DNA from: Zhongshania aquatica
Lineage (GTDB): Bacteria; Pseudomonadota; Gammaproteobacteria; Pseudomonadales; Spongiibacteraceae
Direction of reading: 5' to 3'
NCBI RefSeq assembly: GCF_027257955.1
Contig: NZ_JANZNQ010000008.1
Coordinates: 124,001 to 188,000, forward strand
DNA: 64,000 bases
Shown here: positions 47,821-56,764 of the stretch, one piece after another
Layout of the letters: the number at the start of each line of letters is the position of its first letter
How positions within the stretch are numbered: the stretch's first letter is position 1
Translations under genes and position numbers: made by a program
Notes under the pieces: model-generated
What the model was told of the DNA's origin: nothing
Seen by the model: the letters and a program-made list of their open reading frames with translations, nothing else
Databases searched by the model: none

Positions 47821-48608
47821 TATGTCGTCTCTACTTCAAATTCTAACGCTTCTATCAAGCCGATAACCGGCATGAGGCGCAATTCTAACTCAGCTAGCAG
47901 TACCGCCTGCATCTCGCGAATAAAGCGATCTAACCACCCGCCTTTTTGCAACCAACGTGCGGTTTCGTCTTGGACCGAGTTCGAAATCGCCTCATTGAAT
48001 TGGCTATTTTCCGCCCGCGCTTGACGGTACTGCTGATTCAAAAAATAAAAGCGCTTTGCCAATAAGTGCGGAACACCCGCAAAAGCTCGCCGGCTAAAAT
48101 CGGCCATGGTGTCTGCCATACTGCCGTCTAAGCTTGCTAACTGGGCAAGCTCTGGCGACGCACCCTGCATGATCTTTTGTAACTGCCGTCGCAGCGTCGC
48201 CACGCGATGATCCATTTCACTTTGGTGCAGTGAATAAAACCGCTGATAGGCGACAAACCCTGCGTCCGGGTCATCTAATGTGTCGCGGTTGGGGCGCGGC
48301 AGTATAAACACCGACGCGCTTTCACCCGGCGCTTCGTCGCCTTCCAACACAAAACTATTGATTATAAATGCCAGCATCCCCGCGCGCGCCTGCATAAATA
48401 ACTCAGTGGGCTGCTCCGTGCTCGACGCCGCCACAAAGGGCTTTTTTTTCAAACTCCGCAGGGACTCAGCCAGTACGATCGCGTCGGACAAGCTAATTAA
48501 CTCACCGAGCTTATCTGCAAACTGCTTGCTACTGAACTCAGCATTGACCACCGCCAAATCAATGAAGACGCGCTGAAGCCGGGAGCTTGTTACCGGAATT
48601 GGGTTCAT
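47820..48608 (-). CDS. DUF3348 domain-containing protein
   Basis: This 262-residue soluble, mostly helical protein of the DUF3348 family includes RLQRVFIDLAVVNAEFSSKQF at the start, FAGVPHLLAKRFYFLNQQYRQ in the second half and an acidic C-terminus. No catalytic or nucleotide-binding motif is visible. It is the first gene of the motor-like operon, with a good AAGGATGTT ribosome binding site, and a one-base overlap couples it to the DUF802 gene. A cytoplasmic partner of the DUF802 tail is plausible but unproven. Confidence 0.86.
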   Translation of the reverse strand: MNPIPVTSSRLQRVFIDLAVVNAEFSSKQFADKLGELISLSDAIVLAESLRSLKKKPFVAASSTEQPTELFMQARAGMLAFIINSFVLEGDEAPGESASVFILPRPNRDTLDDPDAGFVAYQRFYSLHQSEMDHRVATLRRQLQKIMQGASPELAQLASLDGSMADTMADFSRRAFAGVPHLLAKRFYFLNQQYRQARAENSQFNEAISNSVQDETARWLQKGGWLDRFIREMQAVLLAELELRLMPVIGLIEALEFEVETT

Positions 48609-48814
48609 AACATCCTTAATGAAAACACAACCGTGCGGCTAGCGCAGCGCTAGAGTAGATCAACGCGACCCCTTGCACTGCCAGACGAGATATTCTGATT
48701 AGCGGGAGTGGTGACCGCCAAAAAAGTTTCGCCAAAACTGCGGTGACGGAGCTAATTTTGCGGTCAATTATCGCTATTTTGCCAGTAACTTCAAGGATTA
48801 GCCGCTACAGAGCG

Positions 48815-48838
48815 AAAACCCTGCTTATGCAGCAGGGC
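48815..48838 (-). terminator. Terminator of the tandem GST-like gene
   Basis: On the minus strand CCCTGCT-GCATA-AGCAGGG is followed by TTTT, just beyond the stop at 48847. It separates this gene from the DUF3348 operon downstream. Confidence 0.75.
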
Positions 48839-48846
48839 CAAAGCAT

Positions 48847-49614
48847 CTAGCGGCCGTATTGCGTGTTTAGGTAGGCCATGATGTCTTTGGACTCAAACAT
48901 CGCCACCCCCGTATTAGGGTCAATTAAATAAGGCACTTGAGAGCGGCCGGTTAGCTCGCGTAACCGAAGGCGATTGGCGCTGGTAATGGGCGCATCCGGA
49001 AACCAGCGCGAACGCACCAGCGGCGGCCCCATTTCTTGCCAGCGGGATTTAGCAAAATTGCGCAATATATAGGGTATTTCTAATTCGGTGAGCAGCTCGC
49101 GTACCGGCCGCGAATAGGGGCTGGATTCAAAACTGTACAGCTCTAACACTTGCTCAGGCGCGACTGAGGGCTTGGCATTCATACCCCGAGCACGGCCAAT
49201 GGAGCGCACCGCGGTGGCCGCCATCGAGCTCGAAATCGATAATTGCCTGCGCAACCCTCGCGGCGATACACGTCTCGCATTGCCGTAATGTTTATAGAGG
49301 TGATCAATGATCTCCGCCGATTCTAGAATCTCATCGCCGGTATTGGGATCGAGCAACAGCGGAAACTGACTTACACCGCTTATATCCAAGGCATCTGGCC
49401 GAAAGCGCATACCGCCCACCGGGCAGGGGTAAATCAGCACATCAATATCTAACTCACTCAGTACTTCTCTCACCACGCGACAGTAGGGGCAGGCCTCGAT
49501 ATCGTAGAGCACTAGCATTTTCTCTGGTTGGCGGGTTTTATCACCATTAAACGCCGCCGATCCGCGCCAACCGCGTGCCGAACTCGCCATTACTGAACTG
49601 AGTAAATCAAACAT
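48847..49614 (-). CDS. Tandem glutaredoxin/GST N-domain protein
   Basis: This 255-residue protein is made of two thioredoxin-fold GST N-terminal domains in tandem. The first (about 32-112) has redox motif CPYC (42-45), the cis-Pro block FPLLLDPNTGDE and ESAEIIDHLYKHYG. The second (about 156-255) repeats the layout but has SPYS (165-168), VPYLIDPNTGVA and ESKDIMAYLNTQYG. Only the first can do dithiol chemistry, and the second may bind glutathione or be structural. The start is the ATG ending at 49614 behind AGGAGAAATACAGGCG; upstream in-frame residues are unlikely. Confidence 0.86.
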   Translation of the reverse strand: MFDLLSSVMASSARGWRGSAAFNGDKTRQPEKMLVLYDIEACPYCRVVREVLSELDIDVLIYPCPVGGMRFRPDALDISGVSQFPLLLDPNTGDEILESAEIIDHLYKHYGNARRVSPRGLRRQLSISSSMAATAVRSIGRARGMNAKPSVAPEQVLELYSFESSPYSRPVRELLTELEIPYILRNFAKSRWQEMGPPLVRSRWFPDAPITSANRLRLRELTGRSQVPYLIDPNTGVAMFESKDIMAYLNTQYGR

Positions 49615-49773
49615 CGCCTGTATTTCTCCTGAGTCAAAACGGGGTATATATCGGCAGCATACGCAAATTATGGCGCAGTGGGGCAAGAATAAGTTGGCGA
49701 CACACATTAATGTGTATAAATACCTTGCCTCTTAAATTACGGCAAAAACAATAACAATTCTCAGGACAAGCCC

Positions 49774-51048
49774 ATGCCAAGCCTAAACGAGCCACTGCAA
49801 CTACCCTGTGGCGTGACGCTGCCCAATCGCCTTTTAAAATCAGCCATGACCGAAGGCCTGGCCAACCTCAATGACCAAGCGACACCGCGCTTATCAGCAC
49901 TGTACGCGCGCTGGGCTGAAGGCGGCACGGGAACATTGGTCACCGGCAATGTCATGGTAGACCGCCGCTTTCTTGAGCGCCCCGGCAATGTGGTGATTGA
50001 TGGCAACGGTGGCGAAGCCGCCCTACAGGACTGGGCGAAAGCCGGCACCTCGGCAAATAATCAATTGTGGATGCAGATAAATCATCCGGGGCGACAGTGC
50101 CAACGCCAAGTATCTGCCCAACCACTTGCGCCCTCAGATGTCGGCATAGATCTAATTGGCATGTTCGGTCGCCCCAAACCCATGACCGAGATCGACATCA
50201 AGCAGACCATAAATCGTTACGCCAAAGTAGCCGCCAGCGCTAAAGCGGCCGGATTTACCGGTGTGCAAATACACGCCGCCCACGGCTATTTGATCAGCCA
50301 GTTTTTATCGCCACTGGCAAATACCCGCGGCGACCAATGGGGTGGCTCACTGGAAAATCGAGCGCGCTTTCTATTAGACACCTTAGCCGCTGTGCGCGAT
50401 GCCGTCGGTCCGAGTTTTGCGATCTCCGTAAAATTGAATTCCGCCGACTTCTCCAAAGGTGGATTTAGTCACGAAGACAGCTTGCAAGTTGCCGAGTGGC
50501 TATCTGATGCGGGCATCGATTTATTAGAAATTTCAGGTGGCACCTACGAAAAGCTAGCGCTAATGGGCGACGACGCTGACGACACAGCTGCCAGCTCAAG
50601 CCAACATCGCGAAGCGTATTTTCTCAAGTACGCCGAAGGCATTCGCAAGGTCACCCGTATACCGCTAGCCATCACTGGCGGTTTTCGCAGCCACGCCGCC
50701 ATGCAGCAAGCACTCGACAGCGGCGCCTTGGACGTCGTTGGTATTGGTCGCCCGCTGTGCAGCCAGCCTGACATCAAACCGCTGCTCGACGGCCAAAGCC
50801 CCAGCCTCCCAAATTGGGAGAAGGAACTGCAACTTGGGGCCGGCTGGTTCGGCCCCAAAAGCAGCAATCAAACAATCCGCACCCTCAATTTTGGCGCTGC
50901 CACCCAATGGTACTACCGTCAGATAATTGATTTAGCCGAAGGTCGTGAACCTAATACCCATACGGGTCTATTACGGGTCATGCTTAAACACATGCTGGCA
51001 GAGCGGCGCATGGCCACAAAACGCGCGAAATTATTGCGAACCGTATAA
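49774..51048 (+). CDS. NADH:flavin oxidoreductase, Old Yellow Enzyme family
   Basis: This 424-residue FMN-dependent ene-reductase-type enzyme is a TIM barrel. Signatures are NRLLKSAMTEGLA near the N-terminus, QINHPGRQ, the catalytic HAAHGYLISQFLSP with GDQWGGSLENRARF, and VGIGRPLCSQPD. Substrates of the family are activated alkenes such as enones; the physiological one is unknown. It is a single-domain form without the Fe-S/FAD extension of 2,4-dienoyl-CoA reductase. It stands alone between the tandem GST-like gene (divergent) and a convergent MBL-fold gene. Confidence 0.92.
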   Translation: MPSLNEPLQLPCGVTLPNRLLKSAMTEGLANLNDQATPRLSALYARWAEGGTGTLVTGNVMVDRRFLERPGNVVIDGNGGEAALQDWAKAGTSANNQLWMQINHPGRQCQRQVSAQPLAPSDVGIDLIGMFGRPKPMTEIDIKQTINRYAKVAASAKAAGFTGVQIHAAHGYLISQFLSPLANTRGDQWGGSLENRARFLLDTLAAVRDAVGPSFAISVKLNSADFSKGGFSHEDSLQVAEWLSDAGIDLLEISGGTYEKLALMGDDADDTAASSSQHREAYFLKYAEGIRKVTRIPLAITGGFRSHAAMQQALDSGALDVVGIGRPLCSQPDIKPLLDGQSPSLPNWEKELQLGAGWFGPKSSNQTIRTLNFGAATQWYYRQIIDLAEGREPNTHTGLLRVMLKHMLAERRMATKRAKLLRTV

Positions 51049-51082
51049 ACAGCCGTTGAGTAAATCTTCTGAGAGGGGTGAG

Positions 51083-51850
51083 CTATGCCCCTGCGGAGAA
51101 AGCACGCGCCTCATTTGCGATAGCCATCGAGTTAGAAATAACACTGCCGTGACCGGGGTAAATATGCTCAATGTCGAGTGCGGCCAAACGCCCTAGCGTC
51201 CCCTGCATTTGTTTACGATTAGCATAAATAGCGGGCACAACCACTCGCTGTTGTGGCCCGCTACCAAGCAGGGTGTCTCCAGTGATAATGCTTTTACTAG
51301 AAGGGTGGTAGAAACAGCAGGAATCCCAAGAATGGCCGGGGGTATGTAACAGTGTCCATTCAGCAAAGCCTGGCACGCTGTCATTATTTTTCAATCTACG
51401 TATCTCAGCAACGTTATCGATACCGCTAGATGAGCCACCAATAAATTTAGGTGCTTCACGAGCGGCCTTATCTCGAGAGCGATTTAAATACATCGCCCGC
51501 GAGCGCGCTCTAAAGAGTTCACGAGTGCTGGTGCCGATACGCGTTAGCACCCCAGCAGGATCATTGAAGAATTTGTGCATGCTGCGACGCGAGGCATACG
51601 GCGAAAAAACAGCGGCACCACAGAGCGCAGACAGCGCCAGTACACCGCCAAAGTGATCTGGATCATCGTGGGTGAAGGCAACTGCTTTAACGCTATTGAC
51701 CGGATACTTTAAGTCTGATTCGATAAATCCAAGAACGTAGCGATGACAGGCGACCGCCACATCAACGACGAATAATACCGGCTCACCATGATGTATTTCT
51801 TCAATTACATAGCTATTTGATAAGCGCGTTTTGACCTGATGAATCTTCAT
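51083..51850 (-). CDS. MBL-fold metallo-hydrolase
   Basis: This 255-residue metallo-beta-lactamase-fold hydrolase has its metal site at THDDPDHFGG (variant of HxHxDH, with Asp in place of the second His), HTPGHSWDS, ITGDTLLG and YPGHGS. The substitution of one motif-1 His suggests an altered or single-metal centre, or a lactonase-like variation. Substrate unknown. The start follows TTAGGTTCTTTAT. It is convergent with the Old Yellow Enzyme gene (34 bases between stops). Confidence 0.87.
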   Translation of the reverse strand: MKIHQVKTRLSNSYVIEEIHHGEPVLFVVDVAVACHRYVLGFIESDLKYPVNSVKAVAFTHDDPDHFGGVLALSALCGAAVFSPYASRRSMHKFFNDPAGVLTRIGTSTRELFRARSRAMYLNRSRDKAAREAPKFIGGSSSGIDNVAEIRRLKNNDSVPGFAEWTLLHTPGHSWDSCCFYHPSSKSIITGDTLLGSGPQQRVVVPAIYANRKQMQGTLGRLAALDIEHIYPGHGSVISNSMAIANEARAFSAGA

Positions 51851-51915
51851 ATAAAGAACCTAATTGTTCTTATCAAAATGTGTTAAAAATTATTTTTATT
51901 CTGGACACAATTCCG

Positions 51916-52491
51916 CTATTCAGAAAAATCCGGCGTCAAGGTATAGGGCTTGTATTCAGGCTCTTGATCATTAACAGTGTTTTGCGGCATCTCCGCGACG
52001 GGTGCCGGTGCAGGTGCGGCAAGGACTGAAGAGTTTGTCGCTAAAGCTTGTTCCCTATCAGCATTAATCGCAGTGGCGACCGATCTCATCACTAGCTGAA
52101 AGACCTCCTCCCTATCATCCCGATCAAACACATCACCTTTTTCTGAAGAGCCCATACTGGCGACTGTGCGGCCAGTAATATAATCCTGAAACGCGATGCC
52201 CATCACGATACGGTCACTATCCCCCTTGACCGACACTCGCGCGCCCAATACGCGTTTCTTTTGCGCATATGGCAAATTCTCGTATTCCTTAGAACCCACA
52301 ACGGCTAAATGGTAATCGGAAATGATATTGCCAAACGCGACGTCCAAGCCATAGGCCGCACTATTGTCATCGCCTTCAATCACCACGTATTCATATTTCG
52401 AGAAACTGAAGCCATTGGAATAGACCACCGTCTCATTGCCCGCACAGGCAATTAAAAATGCCGTTACCACAAATAGAAATACCGACTTCAT
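51916..52491 (-). CDS. Hypothetical lipoprotein
   Basis: This protein of about 191 residues has a lipoprotein signal (MKSVFLFVVTAFLIAC, lipid Cys near residue 16). The mature part has alternating beta-type segments (YSNGFSFSKYEYVVIEGDD, RVSVKGDSDRIVMGIAFQD) and a Pro/Ala-rich tail. The start ATG ending at 52491 sits behind GGAGTGGGTG. No family is recognised. It resembles small outer-membrane or periplasmic lipoproteins that interact with envelope machinery, but no partner is evident. Confidence 0.75.
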   Translation of the reverse strand: MKSVFLFVVTAFLIACAGNETVVYSNGFSFSKYEYVVIEGDDNSAAYGLDVAFGNIISDYHLAVVGSKEYENLPYAQKKRVLGARVSVKGDSDRIVMGIAFQDYITGRTVASMGSSEKGDVFDRDDREEVFQLVMRSVATAINADREQALATNSSVLAAPAPAPVAEMPQNTVNDQEPEYKPYTLTPDFSE

Positions 52492-53017
52492 CACCCACTC
52501 CATAGATGTTATACAAGACACATTGGCATAAACCTGCACATTGCAGGCCAATTATTGGACTGCAACTCACTATCCAGTTTACCGACCAGAGAGTCAACGG
52601 CCATGCGCGACGGCACATTTATTAGCAACTGACACTAGCACCTATCACTAACAGCCAGCACTCTTATGTCACTACCACTGGCGCGCTACACTCTTATTCA
52701 CTCGCTGGCTAAATGCGTGGCGCAGATGGCTTAAAGGTGGCTTCAGACGCTAATATCTATGTTGATGGCGAGGGTTATTTTCTCAACACTAGGGATGCTG
52801 AATGGCTTCAATAAACATGGCAGGCAAACTGCGCCGCCCAGGGCGTAACAACATCTCGCCATATAAAACCCAAACAGAGTGCGGTACATTCCAGCGAATA
52901 CGTGCATTATAGACAGGAGCGCCGACACGCCTTTGTATTCGAACGCCGCCCACAGTGCGGCGCTGCAGTGAAATAAGACAATGCCAGTCAAAATAATAAG
53001 GAACTTAGGAGCGAGCT
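52492..53017. other. Intergenic region without supported gene
   Basis: About 530 bases lie between two divergent genes. A minus-strand frame of 82 codons (52743-52991) is hydrophobic and Cys-rich but has no ribosome binding site, no recognised family and no neighbour logic. Promoters for both flanking genes should be here; none is clear enough to call. Confidence 0.4.
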
Positions 53018-53950
53018 ATGACGACACAGACCAGCACCACACGTTTTGATGTGGAATTTGACAGCGAGGGAACACGTTGCAGCGCGTGGCACTACCCTAG
53101 CCAATCAGACCAAGAAAACAGCGCTTGCATAGTAATGGCCCACGGCTTGGGTGGCACCCGCGAATGTGGCCTCGCTCCCTACGCAGAGCGCTTTTCCGCC
53201 GCGGGTTATCATGTCCTTGTTTTTGATTATCGCTACTTTGGCGATAGCGACGGCGAACCCCGCCAACTGCTAAAAGTCAGCGATCAGCTCACGGACTGGC
53301 GTGCCGCCATCGACTTTGCCCGTCAGCTGGAAGGCGTGAATGCCGAGCAGATAATACTGTGGGGAACATCATTCTCAGGCGGTCATGTGCTCAGTATTGC
53401 GGCAGAAGATCAGCGCTTGTTAGCTGTCTCGGCCCAGGGCCCAATGGTCGACGGCCGCGCCGCCAGTTTAGAAATTTTAAAATACGCAGGCCCAGTTCAC
53501 TTAAGCAAGCTAAGCAGCTGCGGCTTAATCGATCAGGCCCGCGCAACATTCGGCATGAACCCTCTTTATATTCCCCTCATTGCCGAGCCCGGTGCACTCG
53601 CCGCCATGACTAGTCACGACGCGCTCAGCGGCTATCAGGCCATCACCAATCCCGGCTGGCGCAATGAAATGAGCGCCCGCACCGTATTAGTGTTGTCCTT
53701 GTATCGCCCGATTAGCAAAGCGAAAAAGATTCGCTGCCCTGCGCTGCTTCAAGTCTGTAATAAAGACACCGTCGCGCCCGCTAAAGCGGCGATCAAAATG
53801 GCCAAACTCATGCCTAACACTGCCACGCTTAAACAATATGATATCGGCCACTTTGACATTTATACCGGCAAAGACTTCGATATTGGCATTGCCGACCAAA
53901 TTGCATTTTACGAGTCAGCCCTACAAAACTGCCGAGCACTGAAATTATGA
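53018..53950 (+). CDS. Alpha/beta hydrolase (dienelactone hydrolase-like)
   Basis: This 310-residue serine hydrolase has oxyanion HGLGGTRE (42-49), the Asp-containing FDYRYFGDSDGEPR strand, nucleophile Ser118 in WGTSFSGG, an acid in CNKDTVAP and His in YDIGHFDIY. The fold is that of the DUF1100/Xaa-Pro or peptidase-S15-related hydrolases. Substrate is unknown; ester or lactone cleavage is likely. The ATG follows a strong AGGAGCGAGCT ribosome binding site. The gene precedes the GMC oxidoreductase remnant. Confidence 0.88.
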   Translation: MTTQTSTTRFDVEFDSEGTRCSAWHYPSQSDQENSACIVMAHGLGGTRECGLAPYAERFSAAGYHVLVFDYRYFGDSDGEPRQLLKVSDQLTDWRAAIDFARQLEGVNAEQIILWGTSFSGGHVLSIAAEDQRLLAVSAQGPMVDGRAASLEILKYAGPVHLSKLSSCGLIDQARATFGMNPLYIPLIAEPGALAAMTSHDALSGYQAITNPGWRNEMSARTVLVLSLYRPISKAKKIRCPALLQVCNKDTVAPAKAAIKMAKLMPNTATLKQYDIGHFDIYTGKDFDIGIADQIAFYESALQNCRALKL

Positions 53951-54141
53951 GCACCTCGTGAAATCGCAAAGTTGTCGCCATGTTGAATTGCATGAAAAAC
54001 TGAGCCATGCATACCATATATTTGCAGCAACTGTTGGCCGTGTACATTCAGGCAACTGCTTGAAGATAAACGACTCATTGTCGATTGACTGGATTAAATC
54101 TCGATGCAATTTGTGGGTCACTTTGGAATGCAAATCAATAA

Positions 54142-54738
54142 TCCCCTATTGTAGAGGCAATGGCGTTTGTTAAAACTCGTCCCGACCTCAAACAACCAGA
54201 TATCCAACTACATTTTTTGCCCTTCGGCTACATTATCCAACCCCACTCGCGCTCGGCCATTACCGCTTATCAACCCAAGCAAAATGCGATGATGATCACT
54301 ATCACTCTCTGCAAACCCAAAACGCGCGGCACGGTAAGTTTAGATACGCAGGGCAATGCCCTCATTCAGCACCAGCTATTCTCCGCGCCTGAAGATATGG
54401 AAACCTTGGTAAAGGGCGCAAAATTGGCTGAACATATTTATCAACAGCCCGCCTTGGCCAAACACACTATTCAGCCCTGTAGCCCTGAAACGTTGATTAC
54501 GGACGATGAAGCGTGGAGGCAATATATCCGTGCCCGCGCCAATATTAGCTATCATTTTTGTGGCAGCTGTAGCATGGGCAACGATCCGTCGTCAGTTGTC
54601 GATGAGCAGTTGAGGGTTCATGGACTTCAAGGTTTACGGGTCGTGGATGCCTCGATAATGCCAATAATCACCAGCGGCAATACCAATGCAACTGTCATTG
54701 CCATTGCGGAGCGGGCGGCAGATTTCATTCTCGGATAA
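54142..54738 (+). pseudogene. C-terminal remnant of a GMC-family oxidoreductase
   Basis: The frame encodes only the last about 200 residues of a GMC (glucose-methanol-choline) flavoprotein. It runs from EAMAFVKTRPDLKQPDIQLHF through the active-site region YHFCGSCSMGNDPSSVVD to LRVVDASIMPIITSGNTNATVIAIAERAAD. The FAD-binding GxGxxG N-terminal part (about 330 residues) is absent. Similarity starts just after a stop codon near 54139, upstream of the first ATG at 54160. The gene is therefore truncated and probably inactive, although a short protein could still be made. It marks a deletion or recombination scar next to the phenol locus. Confidence 0.8.
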
Positions 54739-55189
54739 GCGTATTACAGCGCGGGAACACAGTGGTGCGATATATAGTCACCACTCCATTCGCGAAACAG
54801 TGCGGGTTATCATAAATACTTAAGGGGACAACTCCTTCATAGGACCGTCCTTAAGGTTTGTTCTGGTTGAATGAGCCGGACACTTTAATAAGAGACAATA
54901 GCCATCAGTTATTGAAGCATCTAAATCATTCGGTGTGGCTAGGCTAGCAACATGTTGTATCACTGGAAAGATCGACAACCCATACAGAGGTTATGTTACG
55001 TCGAAGGAAAATCAAGTCTGTAAAATTCGCACCTAATAAGGTGTATCAATAACATTACAAAGAGAAATGACTTTTTCCGACAAGGATTGCATCCAAAATA
55101 TTAATCAATATACCCACGTATTCATTTCAAAATTGGTTTAACATTATTTTATTCCTAGCAATATTCATAAAAACAGTGATGGATCAGAC
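54739..55189. other. AT-rich intergenic region at edge of phenol locus
   Basis: No gene is supported in these 450 bases. An inverted repeat, CTTAAGG (54819-54825) and CCTTAAG (54849-54855), could form a hairpin, and the right half is very AT-rich. It separates the GMC remnant from the GFA gene and probably contains the GFA promoter. No insertion-sequence ends or target duplications could be defined. Confidence 0.4.
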
Positions 55190-55597
55190 GTGAAAAAAAA
55201 TGCTAGCTGTGTTTGTGGCCAATTATCTGTATCGGTTAATCATGATCCTGAACTCGTGATCATGTGCCACTGCGAAATCTGCCAGCGGCGAAGTGGTAGC
55301 GCATTCCAGCTGGCCGCTTTCTACTATGAAACCAATGTGGCCGGTGTGTTTGGTGAGTCTAAAAACTATACGCGCGAAGCAGACTCCGGGCGGAGCATGT
55401 CTCTTTTCTTTTGCCCTATATGTGGCGTTTCGGTATATTTCCGCTCTGCTGCACGACCTAATTTAGTTGGTGTTCATGTGGGTTGTTTCGCAGATAAGCA
55501 CTTCCCTGCTCCAAACCGAGCGGTTTGGCTTAAACAGAAGCATGACTGGGTAGTATTACCTGATGTAGATAGCCAATTTGATGAGAATAGTATTTAG
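55190..55597 (+). CDS. GFA family (CENP-V/Gfa) zinc protein
   Basis: This 135-residue protein of the GFA/CENP-V-type fold has zinc ligands in CVCGQL at the start, MCHCEICQRRSG (Cys near 26-31) and FFCPICG further on. The family was named for the glutathione-dependent formaldehyde-activating enzyme, but many members have unproven roles. It starts at GTG 55190, with TGGATCAGAC upstream, only a fair ribosome binding site. It converges on the phenol hydroxylase reductase gene. Any link to phenol metabolism is contextual only. Confidence 0.86.
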   Translation: MKKNASCVCGQLSVSVNHDPELVIMCHCEICQRRSGSAFQLAAFYYETNVAGVFGESKNYTREADSGRSMSLFFCPICGVSVYFRSAARPNLVGVHVGCFADKHFPAPNRAVWLKQKHDWVVLPDVDSQFDENSI

Positions 55598-55602
55598 GAA
55601 TA

Positions 55603-55635
55603 CTGCGACAGCGCATCAGAAAGTAGCTGCCGCAG
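55603..55635. terminator. Possible hairpin between convergent genes
   Basis: CTGCGACAGC pairs with GCTGCCGCAG (10 bp with one A-C mismatch) just after the GFA gene stop. There is no good T-run, so termination is only possible, not clear. Confidence 0.35.
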
Positions 55636-55703
55636 ACTTCATCTCATAAAAATGGATTTTTTAATCGGTTTTCAATAGTCTCTAGCTTATTCTATGTTAT
55701 GAG

Positions 55704-56759
55704 CTACAGCTTTTTAAACAAGGGACTATTAGCTTTTTGAGTATCAGCCGCAGAAATAAATTTTTCTATAAAAATATCTTTCTCAAATAATCTTCCTTGT
55801 ATTAATGTTGTTATACACGCATCGATCATAAGTGGCGGACCACAAAGGTAGGCGTGATGCTCTCTGAAATCACTATTGAAATATGACTTTGCAGCGTCGT
55901 GAACAAAACCGCGAAAGCCCGTCCAATCGTCGTCTTCATGCGGATCAGATAATGCAGGCACGTAAGAGAAGTTTGGATATTTCTCGACCATTTCAAGGAA
56001 GAATTCGTGATAATAAAGTTCTTTTCGATTGCGCTGGCCATATACAAGGGTAATTGGTATATCAGCATGTTGATTTAACAAATCAAGAATCATACTCAAA
56101 GGGCTTGATAGACCTGAGCCACCAGCCATGAATACTAAGGGCTTGTTTGCAGATTTTCGTACAAAGAAGCGACCATATGGGCCGGAGAAACTTATTGAAT
56201 CACCTAGCTTAAGGTTTTCATGGAGATATCTTGTTCCCTCACCACCCGGCACAATCCTTATATTAAGCTCGATTTCATCGCTGCTTGATGGGCTATTTGC
56301 GAGTGAAAACGGGCGTGAAATATTAAGCTCTGGAATGTTTAAGTTTATGTACTGCCCTGCTTGAAAGTGAATCGCCTCATCAAGCTTAATCCAAAGGCCT
56401 TTTATCGTCGGTGTTAAATCCTCTATTCTCGACACTGTGCCGTAAAAATCTTTAACCGGTATTGATTCTGCGTCAGGTTCTTCGTCGATATCTGCTTCAA
56501 TGGTGATATCTGATTCAAGTGTTGCGCAGCATGCAAGCGCTTTTCCTTCGTCTCTTTCGAAATCCATCAACGCGAAGGGAGACGCATCCCCGTGTAGTAT
56601 ATCGCCTTCAACTATATTGACTTTACACGTAGCGCAAAGCCCATGGCAGCAAGCATGGGGTAGATAAATACCCGCGCGGAGTGTGGCATCGAGTATCGTC
56701 TGGTTTTCTTCAACCTCTATGGTTTCACCTAAAGGCTCTATTGTTAGCTGGAAGCTCAT
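55704..56759 (-). CDS. dmpP: Phenol hydroxylase reductase component (DmpP type)
   Basis: This 351-residue electron-transfer subunit takes electrons from NADH to the di-iron oxygenase. The N-terminal plant-type [2Fe-2S] ferredoxin domain has Cys37, Cys42, Cys45 and Cys77. The FAD domain has GQYINLNIP and RPFSLANSP, and the NAD domain MAGGSGLSSPLSMIL and YLCGPPLMID. It matches DmpP/PhhP in length and domain order. It is the last gene of the dmpKLMNOP-type operon, five bases after dmpO. Confidence 0.95.
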   Translation of the reverse strand: MSFQLTIEPLGETIEVEENQTILDATLRAGIYLPHACCHGLCATCKVNIVEGDILHGDASPFALMDFERDEGKALACCATLESDITIEADIDEEPDAESIPVKDFYGTVSRIEDLTPTIKGLWIKLDEAIHFQAGQYINLNIPELNISRPFSLANSPSSSDEIELNIRIVPGGEGTRYLHENLKLGDSISFSGPYGRFFVRKSANKPLVFMAGGSGLSSPLSMILDLLNQHADIPITLVYGQRNRKELYYHEFFLEMVEKYPNFSYVPALSDPHEDDDWTGFRGFVHDAAKSYFNSDFREHHAYLCGPPLMIDACITTLIQGRLFEKDIFIEKFISAADTQKANSPLFKKL

Positions 56760-56764
56760 TAAGC

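Noticed and set aside
44273-48608. A genuine Zorya system
   Set aside because: Only the ZorAB-like membrane parts are present. The neighbouring families are DUF3348 and DUF2894 rather than ZorC and ZorD/ZorE, so the Zorya name is not used.
52743-52991. Hydrophobic 82-codon frame on the minus strand
   Set aside because: No ribosome binding site, no domain, and it lies alone in a region between divergent genes.
54819-54855. Inverted repeat CTTAAGG/CCTTAAG as insertion-sequence end or terminator
   Set aside because: The arms are short, no transposase or target duplication is near and no T-run follows.
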